The notes beneath the pieces were generated by a model. That model was not told where the DNA came from and ran no database searches. It was given only the letters and a program-made list of their open reading frames with translations. A stretch of DNA of 64,000 nt from Rotaria macrura (lineage: Eukaryota > Rotifera > Eurotatoria > Philodinida > Philodinidae), in assembly GCA_900239685.1 (NCBI GenBank), contig OENT01000110.1, positions 1 through 64,000 on the forward strand, read 5' to 3'. Shown here piece by piece: positions 22,340 through 35,242 of this stretch (positions within the stretch are counted from its first letter, which is position 1; the number at the start of each line of letters is the position of its first letter). The position numbers were made by a program, and so were the translations under genes.

Positions 22340-23129
22340 CACGTTCGTTACTGTTGGATCTGGTAGCCATAGTTAAAATTAATGAATGCCGAAGTTTATT
22401 TGAATAAAGCGATTTATACAGATACCGTTTAATTCATTTTTTTCCGTAAAAATCCAACTTACTTCCTTTCTCAAATAGTAAACAGTAAATAATGTTGAAT
22501 GGAAGTTTGGCAGAAAGGGTAAAAATTTGTTTCCACTTACTATCCAACCGAAATATGTGTAACTGTAAAGATGCCGCTGTGTAAAAATCTACAGAAAATT
22601 GATGGCTATTATAAAGTAGTCGACCAATTGATTATTTGTTAGTCATGCGGAAGTTGCCGTTTAATTTTATGAAGGTATAAACATCTGATTTATTGTTATA
22701 AATGAGAAAGTAAATACATTAGGGAACGAAAACCCTTACCCTAGTTGATCTCAGTCATTTCGAGTGGAAGAGACCCGAAAATTTGTTTGAATGTACTTTG
22801 TCAAAGATGAAGATCAGAAACAGAATTCTAGGTTCATTGGTGAGGCAGAAAGAGACTTAAGATGGATGAGAGTAAATCAGAATTACATCTTGATGGTTGA
22901 ACTTTATATCTTTGAAAATATTGAAAATTTTAGAACAGTTTATGATTCATTATGTAGTATTGCATTTTCGCTATCTATGTATCTAATTCCATTGAAGCTC
23001 ATCATTCCTCTCTTGCAATGCGGGGATTCTATGATTTCTGCTCTGATGAAGAAAACTAATTGGTTTCTTTTTGAGGGAAGACCGTGATAGTAATTCAATG
23101 AATGAAGTTCTAATCCTGCCACGGATAAC
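22340..23129. other. No supported gene
   Basis: A 98-codon ATG frame on the plus strand (22791-23087) has no recognisable domain, no splice context and ordinary AT-rich composition. I treat it as chance. Confidence 0.35.
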
Positions 23130-23812
23130 CCACATCAGATGAAAACCGGCGATTAACTGCTTTTTTACCGACCCGGTTACCGGCTCCCAAAGCCTCGGTA
23201 AATCGGCGATTTTGTCCGCTAAACCGCAGTTCACCGATAATGCTCGAGTCTTTGCCTCCCAAATATTTTTTAAAAAAAAAATAATCTTTGAATTGAACTA
23301 ATTTATTTCACTTAAAAAGATGGAAGCAAAAAAAGTCTTATAAAAAAATTATATTGAAACATAAATACAAAATAATTAATGTAAAAAATTAGATGTTAAA
23401 TATGAAAAATAGATCTTAAAACTAAATATTAAAATATGAATTCAAAGACTATCAATTAAAAAAATCTAAAAATTTACTATAAAAAATTATTCTAAACAGA
23501 TATAAATATCAAAAATAAATATTTAAAAGATGAAATATGTAAACCTATATCTAAAAACAATCGCATCTAAATTAAACTTCTTACTATTTCTCTTTTTTTT
23601 TGTCTAACCACACGAACAAGCAAAATAAGCAAAAGACGGACTAGCGAGTGTATATATACTTTCTTTTTCTCGTTTTACACCCATTCACTGTTTTCTCTGC
23701 ACCGAAGAAACTGTTGGTAATCGAGGTTGAACGGTGAGCTTTGTAAAGAGCCACGATATCATTTGAAATTGGCGATTTACCGCTGAACCTGATTCGGTTT
23801 TCGCAATATGGT
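23130..23812. repeat. CGGTAAATCGCC motif element with A-rich centre
   Basis: At 23135-23240 a GC-richer patch repeats ACCGGCGATTAA, ACCGACCCGGTTACCGG, CGGTAAATCGGCGATTTT and CGCAGTTCACCGAT. The words recur in inverted order at 23767-23810 (TTGGCGATTTACCGCTGAACC). Between lies about 500 bp of strongly A-rich sequence. It resembles one element with motif-bearing ends and an uninformative centre. Confidence 0.5.
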
Positions 23813-24244
23813 TCTGCAGTTGAACATTTATTACTGAAAGTTTCATAAGCGAATGGTGTTCTCATGGGAAATCTCACAACTATAACTATCATATTAATGT
23901 GGCGAAACATTCAGGAACATTCAAAGAATCTAATATTCGAGTAAATACATTTTTATTATAGCTTGAGGATCACCACCGATTTTGTTTCTGCTCCACTCCA
24001 AAATATGAAACTCTCAATAACGTATCGAATAATAGATAATGAAAAATTGAGTAGGAATGCTTTCCAGGTTAAAAGCTTATTACAAAAAGAGAAATATATT
24101 ATTCATCGTACTTTTCTTTATGATTAATTCATGGAAGCAGACTTATTTCTGTGACCTATACTCTTGAAGAATTACATACACACAAAATTTCAGGCATTTA
24201 ACATTCAAAATAATTGAGATCTCCATGGTTGAGACCTGGGTCAC

Positions 24245-24545
24245 AAAACACAGAGCCGTACGTCATATAAAACGTCGCAAAAACGTCACCATAATACATC
24301 ATGCTTGAAAAGTGAAGTATCCCAGGTGGAACAATACGGTACGTATACGACCGTATTCGGCTAAAATACGGTATATTTAGGCCTGGATACGGTGGCAGTA
24401 TACGACGCCCCGTATTACGGCTAGATTACGGTATAACACGGCGCCATATACGGTGTTCGCTTACGGTGCTCCGTAAACGTGCATTATACGGCCACCGTAT
24501 AAAAACCGTTATGATGCCGTAACGTAAACGTCTAGCATCCGGCCA
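24245..24545. repeat. TACGGT/ACCGTA motif block
   Basis: At least twelve copies of TACGG or CCGTA lie within about 200 bp (24340-24535), in both orientations and spaced 8-25 bp apart. Examples are AATACGGTACG, ACCGTATT, GGATACGGTGG, CCCCGTATTACGGC and CCACCGTATA. AACGTC words flank it on the left (CGTCGCAAAAACGTCAC). This is one of the densest motif blocks in the window. Confidence 0.7.
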
Positions 24546-27088
24546 CCGGATCAATGCTGTATTTCAGTCATATCTTGAGCTCATATGTGGTTAAAATGGA
24601 TCGCATGTAGAGGTGGGGTTTTCGAAAGAATGACAGCAAAAACCACACCGAGAAAGGAAATATGCACATTCAGTGCACGAAATATGAAATTATTTGTTTG
24701 CTTCCTATTTTAAAAATATTTTTAAATTTAATTGTTTTCATCACTAGTTTCACCTTATTATTTAATTTTGTTTCAGTTTTAATTATTTTAATTTTAATTT
24801 TATTTATTTCACTCGTTTTTATTTTTCACTCGTTGCATTTTTCAAAATAATTTTTTAGTTGAATTAACTTGATGGTGCATAGTAGTGGTGAAATTATTAG
24901 AGTAATAGCATCGGCATTCTTTAGCTTTTATGTGGCAAGAAAATTTTTACTCGAAAACTTTGATCAGGGAATTATGAGGGTTTTGGACTCAATGGGTATG
25001 CCGATTAATGTGATAGTACAATTGAAGCAGATCAGAGGAATATTAGCTTTATCTCTTATCAGTTGTAAAACTGAATCTTTAATTAAGAAATGAACATCAC
25101 AATGTGAACGCCAAAGGGAAAAATAAAATGCCAGCACTCGGTGAACCTTTTTTGTGATTGTTAACATGTGTAGCCCCAAACTTGCTCCATAAACTATGAT
25201 TATCTTTCTGTCTATAAGTCTTTGAATGCTTGAAAGAATTTTCTGTACATTCCATAAAGCTGATATACTGAAGGCATATGACCATCGTAGTTAAAAACAA
25301 CCGTTTAATAATTTGGTAGATAAAATAATGAACGTAAATCTTCAAGAGAGTATTGAAATCTTCTTGTGATTACGAGTATGGGAGGCTATAAGTAATCGTG
25401 CAAATTTCATTTTAAGTTTTTATACAATAAAATGAAATCATTAATATCTATTGTCTGAATTACGGCTAAGATCGATTTCAAAGAAAAAGCTGATATTGAA
25501 ATAAAAATGCGCTTTTAATAAAGATGATGTTCATATAATGTTTTGGAAAAATTGTTTCACAGTTGTAAGAGATAATGTTGATTGAATTGCAATTTATTGG
25601 TATGGTTGTTCCTGAGAAAAGGAAAGTAGAGCTGAACAGTTTTTGAGTATTGCACTCTGTTATACTCTATAAGCACAATATGCGTCAAGTTTCCCCACAC
25701 TTTATCGAAAATGAACGGAGATATACCATTTCCAAATACTAAAAAGCGAAATCTTTCGAGAAAATATCGCAGCATGAATTTTGTTGTGTGCGCTTGAACA
25801 AGAACCCAAACGCACGAGTACGAATACTAAGGAATAAAATAAGACATTTAAGCATTTGAGTTCTCAACAAGACCTCAAGTTTTTCCTCAAAACGTGTCCA
25901 TAGCACATGGATTGTATATGTGCATACTAAAAAAGAGTTCACAAAAGAAGGGTTCAATTTTGAACGAGACGGTTCTATCATTTTCTGCACTCGACATCGA
26001 AGTGGTTTTTGAATAAAGACATATCGGAGCCTATAATTTCTTGTCGTTGCTAATATAATTTTAATGATGTTGACATTTCATTTAGATTAGACGTTATTTT
26101 CCTTCCAGCTGTCATCGATATTTTTAGCAAAACATGATGATACTCTACGCTCAAAATCATTACATAAATGCATGATTTTCTGATTCCGGCTCTTGTTTTT
26201 AAAACACTATATATGATGACACTAAGACGTTGTGTTGTTGCCATAATTAGTATGTGCAGTTCATTCGATGGAAGATTTTCAGTTGTTATGCACGATATTG
26301 CGTAAAGTCCAGCTATAGTCTTACTTCAACCAGATGCGGACAGCAATTAAGTTACAAACTTGATGTTAGTAAAAAAGAAGCTAAATTAATTAGTTTTGGC
26401 GAACACGAATATCTCGACTACTCCTAATATTTCTGAATATCGTAGACACACCAATACTCATAGATACATTGAATGTGACATGATGGTGTATCTAGCAATG
26501 CAAATCTACAATGCTATTAAAAACGATCTGTTTTTACATGATGATATTGTCATAGTAGCAAATAAGTGAGTAATTTTAACAAGTTCGGTAACTATTTTTG
26601 AAATAAAAATAATCTAAACTATACTACACCGGCGATGAAATTTCCAGAGATCTTGTTATAATTCAATGCAAAGTGAAAAATTTTGATGCACTTATGTATC
26701 ATGTTTTTGTACTTTCATCAAATGCTTGAGTTCTAAAAATATCTTATGAGTAGGATTTTTCAAATCGTAAATTATTACCTTGTTGGCCCTTGTTCTTCCG
26801 ACCCAGTGGTGAAGGCCATTGAAGTGAAATGTTACTACTAGCAAGTCGAACAGAAAAGATCGCGAAACCTTTACGATATAGAAACATCGCTCAACTACTG
26901 CGACTGGAATATATGTGACTGTGGAGAGAGAAACTACCGTATCGTTTTGACTGACTAACTAGAAAAATTGATTAGTTGTTCCAGGAAAGATAAAATCAAT
27001 AAAATAAAAATCATACTTTTCTTGTGCAAATGATAACTGCAGCAGAATGAAAGAGAAGCATATAATTCGTAGACTTCTGTCTACCTCA
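24546..27088. other. No supported gene
   Basis: AT-rich 2.5 kb with scattered chance frames. A hydrophobic 62-codon frame at 24662-24850 is low-complexity T-rich DNA. No repeat or RNA gene is recognised. Confidence 0.4.
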
Positions 27089-28210
27089 TTATATTGTTTG
27101 CGGCAAACATCGGTACACTTCCAAATCGTGAACACGATGATCGCTCCTTTCTCCAAAAAAGATTTTATTCCCAGTCCTTGTGCTGTCACTATACTTCTTT
27201 GGAAAATTACCTGACACATAATCAGGTGAGTTAATTAAAATATCAGCTTCCTGATTCCACCCATTTAAATTCCCTCCAAAGCATGGACCATAGTTAGAAT
27301 TGTGAAGTGTAGCATAATCAACTTCCTCTTCTTTGATTGGAAACTTTCTTGGATAAATATGATATTCGTTAACTAATGTGAAAAGAAATGCTAAATTATC
27401 ATAGCAGTGTCTACTTATTGGCTCTGACCGCTTTCCAGATGTCATCTCTAGAGATGAATTCCATGATTGACTTGTATATCCTCCGAAGAGGCTTCTGTTT
27501 GCATCAGTTTGAATGATGGTTATAGTGCCTCCTTTTTTGTCACATAAGCGATGAAAATCTTTACTTTGGAAGCCGTCTCTCGTCGCTTTGTAGATCAATT
27601 CCCATTTTTGATGCTGATTTCCATAGAATTCATTTAACTTGCACTGATTGAATCTATTCACTAGAGTACCACCAGTAAAATAGACCATCGAAGGATCGGA
27701 AATAGACAAAGGAATATCAAAACAAAATTGTTCATATTCAAGATAATGAAATTGTAATTGTATTTCTCTAAATTTCTGCTGTAGTATTTGCAATTGATCA
27801 AAACCAACTTCTCCATCTTTTAGTAGAGTCGATGTTACATCTTTCAACTGAGTCATCGAATTACTTTGATTAGTTTTTGTATTGTTAATCGATTCTTGAA
27901 TATCTAAAGTTTCCTTTTTAAGAGTATCAAAGTAATGCAAACTGAATTTGTAAATTTTATCTATCTGGTCCACACAACTATTGCGCCATTTGTCTAATCT
28001 TTTCCGAAGATCGAAACCGTCGATTTCTTCGCTTAACTGATTAATACTATCTGTCAATTGATGCAATTCTTGTATTAATAAATCGGAGTGTTCGTTAAAA
28101 TGTCGACGGCATACATATTGTTTGCAGTGATTGCAGTGGGTGGCTGAGCTTCTTTGACAGTTCTCTATAGAACACAACTGTAATTTTATAGTAGATTTTA
28201 TAGCAGCCAT
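27089..28210 (-). CDS. B-box-like / coiled-coil / TLDc domain protein
   Basis: Uninterrupted 373-codon frame with a good ATG. Residues 13-41 form a B-box-like zinc pattern (C13, C18, C26, C29, C34, H37, H41). Residues ~45-160 are a long amphipathic helix, likely coiled coil. Residues ~180-370 are a TLDc domain, recognisable by the GG-LVNRF start, WELIYKATRDGFQSKDFH, LFGGYTSQSW and the terminal DHRVHDLEVYRC. TLDc proteins elsewhere are linked to oxidative-stress protection and V-ATPase regulation. The B-box plus TLDc combination is characteristic of a rotifer-expanded family (established association in general, my recognition here). No intron is seen and the frame looks intact. It is convergent with nothing nearby; the 5' end faces EMC2, with about 1.2 kb between them. 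Confidence 0.88.
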   Translation of the reverse strand: MAAIKSTIKLQLCSIENCQRSSATHCNHCKQYVCRRHFNEHSDLLIQELHQLTDSINQLSEEIDGFDLRKRLDKWRNSCVDQIDKIYKFSLHYFDTLKKETLDIQESINNTKTNQSNSMTQLKDVTSTLLKDGEVGFDQLQILQQKFREIQLQFHYLEYEQFCFDIPLSISDPSMVYFTGGTLVNRFNQCKLNEFYGNQHQKWELIYKATRDGFQSKDFHRLCDKKGGTITIIQTDANRSLFGGYTSQSWNSSLEMTSGKRSEPISRHCYDNLAFLFTLVNEYHIYPRKFPIKEEEVDYATLHNSNYGPCFGGNLNGWNQEADILINSPDYVSGNFPKKYSDSTRTGNKIFFGERSDHRVHDLEVYRCLPQTI

Positions 28211-29375
28211 TATTTTAAGGCACTATAGTGAATAAGAGTTCTTCTTTGTTTGTGTATGAAGACAAACTCTACAAAAAAAGGAAAACAAAACGAGAGTCGA
28301 GATAAGCATTGCTTATGTGGAGAGAATAGATAAGGAAAGTTGAACCAGACATGTCACATTACGATTTCCTACTAAATCATGTAAGAAAAAAAAACTGAAT
28401 CATCTCTCTTTGATTTTGTTTCGAATCTTTTTAACTAGAAAACCTTTTATCGATAATCGATGGCATCACATCAAGCACCACCGTATTTAAAACTAATCGA
28501 ATATGCTCCCCTTGATCTGTCACAAGTAGTTGGGTGCGAACTTTTAACAAGTTAATATCCATTCACGCCCATATTTCACGATACCATCACTTTACAATTG
28601 CATATACAAAGTGCTTGTGATCATGATATTACAGCAAACTGAAAACCATCACCTCTCCTCGAATTAGACATGACATAACTCCTGCGATCACCATGATAAT
28701 CGTCTTAAGCAAGACAATCAGATTTTTTCCCTAGTTTGAGTATATAAGGTCGAAACGAGAAAAAATTATTTATACATTTTGTTGCTAATACAAGAATTAG
28801 GAAGAGGCCGTAGCTAATAATTCGAGCTTGATTAAAAAAGATACATGGATAGTCGAAATGAATCAATTTAGTTTTGTATTTCGCTTCTTTTTTAGTTTAA
28901 CATTAAAAATACTTGATATTGCAGACATGATGAAAAATTTTGATCCAATTTTAATTATTATTATTAACAAATGCAATCTAATTCATATTTATATCTTCAA
29001 AAGATATTTGCATACACTGAGATGAATTCAATACGCATAAAAGTGTCCTAGTACCAATCGTTTTCTTTTACACTGCAATACTGAAACAGATAATTATTTT
29101 TAGAACTTTTCTATAACCAATAGTTAGAGTTTACTTTACGACTTCAGTGTAAGAAATTTCGAATCTGTTCTCTTCACACAGCTTTCTTCAAACAAATGTT
29201 TTTTTTCATCCACAGACGCTATTTAATTGAGATAGATGACTCTGTCTTTCAATTTAATATATGTTCATATTTCAATCTAATGGGTTACCTGTATTCACCA
29301 ATGACCTTTAAAAAAAATTATTGAAATATCATGAACTAGCAATATTAGTAATTCGTGTTACAAGAAAGGCGAACT
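28211..29375. other. Intergenic between TLDc gene and EMC2
   Basis: Divergent promoter interval for the two genes. No additional exon or repeat is recognised. Confidence 0.4.
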
Positions 29376-30249
29376 ATGCAAGCTGCTGTTGAAAAATTTC
29401 GCAAGTATCGCGATGAACATTATCGCCTACACGATGAAATTATTGAATTATGGAGAAGTATTTTATCAAAAAAGAATCTTTCATCATTGGGTGATGAAAA
29501 ATGGCTAATACTTGAACAAGTATTTAAATCTGCATTGAATTGTAATCAACAATCAATAGCTTCTGATTGTCTTCAACAGCTAACTAAAGAATTCGGTTCA
29601 GCAAGTCAACGTCTAACTGCGCTAAAAGCTATGCAATATGAATCCATAGAAGAATATGATGCTGCCGAAAAAATATATTCAGCATTATTAAAAGATAATG
29701 AAACTGATGCGGTGATTAAAAAAAGAAAAATATGTCTTTTAAAAGAACAAAATAGAATACATGAAGCCATAAGTGAATTAAATTCGTATTTAGAGCTTTA
29801 TCAAGTAAGTCGCATTTCATTCTAGTACATAGTTCGTTCTTAACTTCGCTTTTTCTCTATGATTCAAGATAGATCACGAAGGATGGGGTGAACTGTGTGA
29901 TCTTTATTTATTGGAACATGATTATGCAAAAGCAGCATATTGCGTCGAAGAACTTATACTACTCAATCCGCATAATCATTTAAATCATGAACGTTATGCA
30001 TCAATTTGCTATTCAAAAGGGGATTATGAAAAAGCACGAGCTTATTATTTTAGTACAATAAAATTTAATCCAGATAACATGCGAGCTTTATATGGAATTT
30101 TATTGACATCGGCAAATATTAAATCAACGGGGGTGATTGAAAAGCATAATAAAGACATAATGGAAAAAATCTTAGAACAATATAAAGAAACCATGCCTGA
30201 ACTTCTTCCATTTGTTAAAAAAGCATTAGAAAATTTGATATCATCGTAA
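29376..30249 (+). CDS. emc2: ER membrane protein complex subunit 2 (EMC2)
   Basis: Two exons (29376-29804, 29869-30249) around a 64-bp GTAAGT...AG intron give 269 aa, slightly shorter than vertebrate EMC2 (about 297). The start is the first ATG (MQAAVEKFRKYRDEH); an upstream non-ATG extension of the frame is ignored. Diagnostic matches to the TPR-type EMC2 fold are WLILEQVFKSAL, the LKAMQYESIEEYDAAE repeat, KKRKICLLKEQNRIHEAI, and especially EHDYAKAAYCVEELILLNP with HNHL and NMRALYGILL. EMC2 is the cytosolic scaffold of the EMC, which inserts tail-anchored and multipass membrane proteins into the ER. AATAAA lies at 30307. A single-copy housekeeping gene; the best-identified protein in the window. 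An additional short 5' exon cannot be excluded. Confidence 0.95.
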
Positions 30250-32403
30250 ACTGTTGATTTGGTTTTTAAAATTTTTTCATGATTTTTCTATTTATTGCTT
30301 TATACAATAAATATCTGCTGTTATTGGCAATCGTGTCTATCGAACGGTTGATGAAATAAAAACTACGTCGCTACTTAAAAACAATACATGAATTTGAAAG
30401 AGAGATTTTAAAAAAATCAATCTATAGCTTTCATTTTTGAATTCTACCATTGAAATAAAATCGAAGACAACATGTTCACAATATGAAGCAACTATTTTTA
30501 TTTGTGAAAGTTTTCCTGGTAGCTTTTGCATGTTGTCTTTTGATGAAAAACAACAAGAACAAACTGAAGGTGTCGGAAAATTGTGTTTTGCAATAACTAT
30601 CAATTGATTGAGTGATACATCTGTGGGAAACCTTTGAAAACAACTCTATAGTACGGAGAACGAAATAGATATCTTGTCAACAACTGCAGCAATGATTAGA
30701 AATCAATTCATAATAATGGCGAGATTTATTAAATTTTTATGCATTTCATTTTCCTTGTTAGATTTACTATTCTATACATCAGGTTGAGAGAGTCATATCA
30801 TTAGCATCTTGATGTGGATTCTATATAATTATACAAAAAAACAGATTCTTCAATTTGCAAACAGAAAGATATGGAAGTCAAGTGGATTCAAAAAACTTGA
30901 AATTCTTTTTTTTCCAAACCAGGATTAGTGCTCATAACACTGGTAGAACATGAAAAAGAACTATGGAATTCATTTACTGTTGCATGGATTCGTTTTGATA
31001 ATGGAGAATTTTTACTTTCTTACTATTCAAAACAAAATATATGTGCGTGTTTAAATCGGTGATAATAATTTGGAGTGTTTATTCTGATGATGATGAAAAG
31101 AAAGCAAAAAGAAGATCAAATGAATTCAACGAGTGTCACGCATGATTTCTCGATTGATTAATTCATATGAAAGGGCTGATCGGCCGAGCGTAACTAATCA
31201 TCATCATATTGTAATTGAACGGACCATTTAAAAAGTCAAAGGTTGTATCAAGAGTTAACTGATCAAATTTATGTCACTTCGATACTGATATGCATAAAAA
31301 GAGTGTTAGTCGAATCAAGTCATTTTTTCTTTTCTTAGTAACGAGGGAAACTGAGGTTAAATAGCACATTTTCGTTTTTTTAGTTGTTATATTATTGTAT
31401 TAAAAAGAATCATTTGCATTAGATCCAAAATACATGAACTCGAGCATTGTTTCAATTCAATCGGCAAAGAAGCAACTTCATGTGAAGCTTGTAGCTAAAG
31501 AAGGATATGTTGGTTAACGAATCAGATCAAGTAAAGTCTATCATTCATTTCTTCAATGATTGCCGTTCTTTATTTTGGAGATACCTTCGTTTCGATTAAT
31601 ATTTGATGTAGTTGTTCCGAAATCGGGAAAGAATGTTTTCAGATCATTGAATAGAGAAAATCCATCAGTGAAAAATAGAATAGAATCTAAAAGAAATAAT
31701 ATGAGTTTTTCTAGTAAAAGTTTTCAGAACCAATCTCGAAGAACATTTGTTTCGGCTGAACTTCATCCAGAATGATACAATGTAGAATTGGCTGTAAAAT
31801 AAGTTCCTCTTGACATGGTATGGTCATACGAAATAAGAGCAATTGTGCAATTTTCGTATCGGATTATTGGATGAAAAAGCCATTGGCATGATGACCCTAA
31901 TTGACCATTTGCAATTGCATTGATACGACACCTGTAGAGAAATCGACTGTATTGTGGCAATGACGATACACTTGCCCGATAATGTGTGAACGATTGAACA
32001 GTATTAATAATCGAAACATGTACGATTTAGAAATATTTTAAATCTTTAAGACGCCGTCAATAAATCTTAAGTTCTTCTAAAAGCAAAATTTACATAATGG
32101 AGATCCACTGATGATATGGCATGACTTGACTCAGTAATTGTTCTCGAAAATTGAATATCTGATCAACAAATCTCTATTATTCCACAAACCATATATGGAC
32201 AAGTACTTGAGAAGGGTAGGTCATATTCCATTTCATCTCGTCAATGTTCTAGTTAAGTAGCTGCATTTTGAAACCCATGGAGCTGTTATTAAATTACTTT
32301 CACGTCACTTAAATATCGTTTATGATTTCTGCAGCTAATCGTTAGTCAGAATATTCACTATTCACATTTCAAGAACTTCATTAAATTATTTATTGCAGAC
32401 ATT
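30250..32403. other. Mostly gene-free; two coding-like scraps
   Basis: After the EMC2 3' end, two stretches look faintly coding. A minus-strand frame at 30337-30603 contains a Cys-rich SVCSCCFSSKD segment. A plus-strand run near 30924-31063 (following CCAAACCAG) contains LVEHEKELWNSFTVAWIRF. Neither has an ATG start or a convincing partner exon, so neither is called as a gene. Confidence 0.35.
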
Positions 32404-35242
32404 TTAGAAAAACATGCACATGAGGAGAAAGATCAGAAGAAAATAATTACTAGTCAGTTGATGTTTTCCATTAGTGTCTTCTAGAAAGACTTCAGCGGTA
32501 CTAATATTTGTTACGACACGTGGATTGCTCGTTCGAATTAAATTGAAAGTTATTGAAAGTGGATAAAATTTTGTTCTTGAATCGAAATGGTCAAATGTAA
32601 ATTCTACATCTTCGAGTGGATTTTCAAATGTTCTAGCTTGAATTGTTGAATCGAGTTTGACAGTTATATTTCGTCTCGCGTACGGTAATTCACTGGACAC
32701 ACTGGCAGTGATAGAGATTGCTTGTTTTCCATCATTGGTTATGATTTGTTTCCATGAATATGTCCCAAGTGGTGGCACAGGGCGTATGATAGTTTCGTCT
32801 AGAATAAAGAAAAGAAATTAAGTGAAAGCGTAAAATAGGTACTCGATTAAAATGAAACATCTACTAAAACAGTAGTCTACGAATGTTTTTGCTCTGGCAG
32901 TACTCGTCTCAATTAATCATTAGATATGACACAGTTGTGTTGCATGGTTGTAGCAGTATTTTTAAATGCCGAAATTTGTCAAGTACAAACAAGAAGTATA
33001 TGGCTGCAGTAGGACATGCAAATTTTTGTGATGTGTCATGTGTAAAATAAAGATTAAACTCTTCGGGTCTAGCAAAAGATTTGATTACTGATAGTCGATT
33101 TGGAGAGATATCTCGAACCGGGTGATGGGCAATGTACTCAAGTTCAACAACATAATAGTGAGACAAGATCTTATCGAACCGGAAGCCAATTAAAATTCAA
33201 CTCTGAAAAAGAGATCTAACAACTATTAACTCAAACAATGTATTCTATTTCGACAAAATCACGATTTTACGTAGGGGAACTGGTCAGACAACGATGGTAT
33301 GGGGTCTCGCGTCCATTTTGAGTAGTCGACAATATTAAACTGAACGATTGAAAATATGTTCATTCTACATTATTATGATTTCGCACAATAGAACTTTTCT
33401 TAATTTCTTGAATCGATCAGAAAAAAATTCATAATTTCTGCAGGAAAAACTTGATAACTACAGAGCTATTGCTGCATTGTATCACTTACGCGATGAAAAA
33501 GTGTTAAAAGTGAAACGTCTCAAGTTGAAACAGTACTGATAAACTGTATCTTTCATTCAAGATTTTAGCAAACGCATGCACTCGTCATGTAAAAGAAACT
33601 CAAAATAACAACAAAATGTAATTGCCTTTGAGTATCAGAATGTAAGACATAGTAAACAGCAGTTCATCAAGTATTCAAGGATGAATATCGTAGATATTCT
33701 GATGAGAGAACAAAGTTACTGAAGTAGCCCCTACGATAGGCTTCTTTGGAATGGAGGAAACGAGTAACCATTTCATGAAAACATGTGATTCGATGGTCAA
33801 CTGAAACACAACGCTCAGCACAGCAAACATAAATTCCCCCCCAATAGTTGAAGCGATAGCTTATACTGACGATGAATTAATGTACCATGTAATAGTTCAC
33901 ATTGATTTGTTTTTATGTTCTCATTTTTTGAATGTTCTTTGCTAGATTTGAAAACGAAAGAAGTCATTGTGCTCGAATTTGTCATACGAAATTCTTTTAG
34001 GGATGGAAACTCAACAGTTCTTTTGGGAAAATTCTGAGAGTGATGATCTAAAAACGTTTTTCTCTGAATCTTTCACTGAAAAGTGATCGTCCAGAGAAAC
34101 AGAGAGTTACTTTCTTTTATTATGAGCAGCGTTGGTACCTATGAAACTTCGTTTATAAGGCTCTTGAAATATCGTTTCATATTTCGAAGAACATTCAAAT
34201 AATCTACAGTAATTTCTGATAATACGAAACTACCATTTATACTCAAAAGCATATAAATGTTTAGCCAAGAAGGAAAAAGCTGCTTTCTAGATCTTTTGAT
34301 TTCTAGCATAGAAATGAATTGTTTACCCTTGGTTAAAATAAAACTTTTCAATGAGCAATAGCGTTTACGACAGGAGCTAAACGAAAATTTCATTTAATAT
34401 ATCGTTCATAAAACTATCTCTCGTCGAAGGATCGACATTAAAGAGTTGCCAATGGATTCTCCGAATTTCGACCTAGGCTATAGAATTCAGTGTATTCTAA
34501 CTTTAAAAGTAATCTCAAATTTCATATGTTTGACGAGAAATCCAGAACTATTTGTATTGAATTAGAGTATTAAAGTGATTTTTTATTCGAAAAGAACAAT
34601 ATCGTAACTAACAGCTATGTTCTATCTCGGCTGCATTATTCAGGAGAGTTTTAGATCAATAAAAAAAACTTCGATACTAGATTTCTCTGAAAATAGAGAC
34701 AATGAAATCGATTTGTAGACTATTATTTTCGTGTTTTTTTCCCGACTTACAGAACTCTTTTAATAATTTTACTCGAGAACAGACCTGAAACGATTGACAA
34801 GCATTTGATGTGTCTTACCGTTAGCATATGTTCGCATTAGTCGACATTCTCTGTGCATGATTCCATCGATTACTTCATCATCAATAGTAGCATTTTGTTC
34901 ATACCATTTACTTTGGAAACAAACATGATAAACAGTATCTGGATTCAAATTATCGATACTGATTTTGCCAGTTGAATTGAGTTTAATCATGTCATAGACT
35001 ACAATCGAATCATACGTATAAATTCTAGTACCTGCATAAAGACTGACAGTGAATTTTCCCGATAGTTGAGTAAGATCAATGCCATCGAGTGAATTCGATG
35101 GCTTCCAAAGGACTTGAACTGATGAGGAATTCTTTACCGTGAGTGAATCGATTGTAGGTAGCATGCTGACAGTGATTGGTAGAGTAACACTTCGAACAAA
35201 ATGGACAGTAGTCAATAAACAAAGAAGAACGATGTATTTCAT
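32404..35242 (-). CDS. Secreted/anchored fibronectin-III-like protein, 2 exons
   Basis: Exon 35242-34819 encodes a signal peptide (MKYIVLLCLLTTVHFVRS) and an FN3-like beta-sandwich at about residues 24-135. It has LTVKNSSSVQVLW near the start and ISIDNLNPDTVYHVCFQSKW in the position of the conserved 'L-P-x-T-x-Y' FN3 strand. The GTAAGA donor is phase 1. The next in-phase acceptor found (TTTATTCTAG) opens exon 32798-32404, which continues GDETIIRPVPPLGTYSWKQ and ends in a hydrophobic tail (YFLLIFLLMCMFF). That tail suggests a C-terminal membrane or GPI anchor. The joined product is 272 aa. The implied 2.0-kb intron is long for this locus, so extra exons between are possible. Likely a cell-surface protein; specific role unknown. 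Confidence 0.65.
32799..34818 (-). other. 2-kb interval inside the FN3-like gene
   Basis: Treated as an intron but unusually long compared with the 51-77 bp introns typical elsewhere. It contains two minus-strand frames with plausible composition. One is at 32909-33166 (contains YIAHHPVRDISPNR, no ATG, an in-frame stop just upstream). The other is at 34139-34393 (ATG, 84 codons, Lys/Arg-rich). They could be unrecognised exons, a nested gene or chance. Confidence 0.35.

Noticed and set aside
22791..23087. 98-codon plus-strand ATG frame
   Set aside because: No domain, no splice context, and next to a repeat block; compatible with chance in AT-rich DNA.
30337..30720. Minus-strand frame with faint resemblance to a LAMTOR3/roadblock-type protein
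   Set aside because: The resemblance is weak and gapped, a stop interrupts it upstream, and no start exon could be found.
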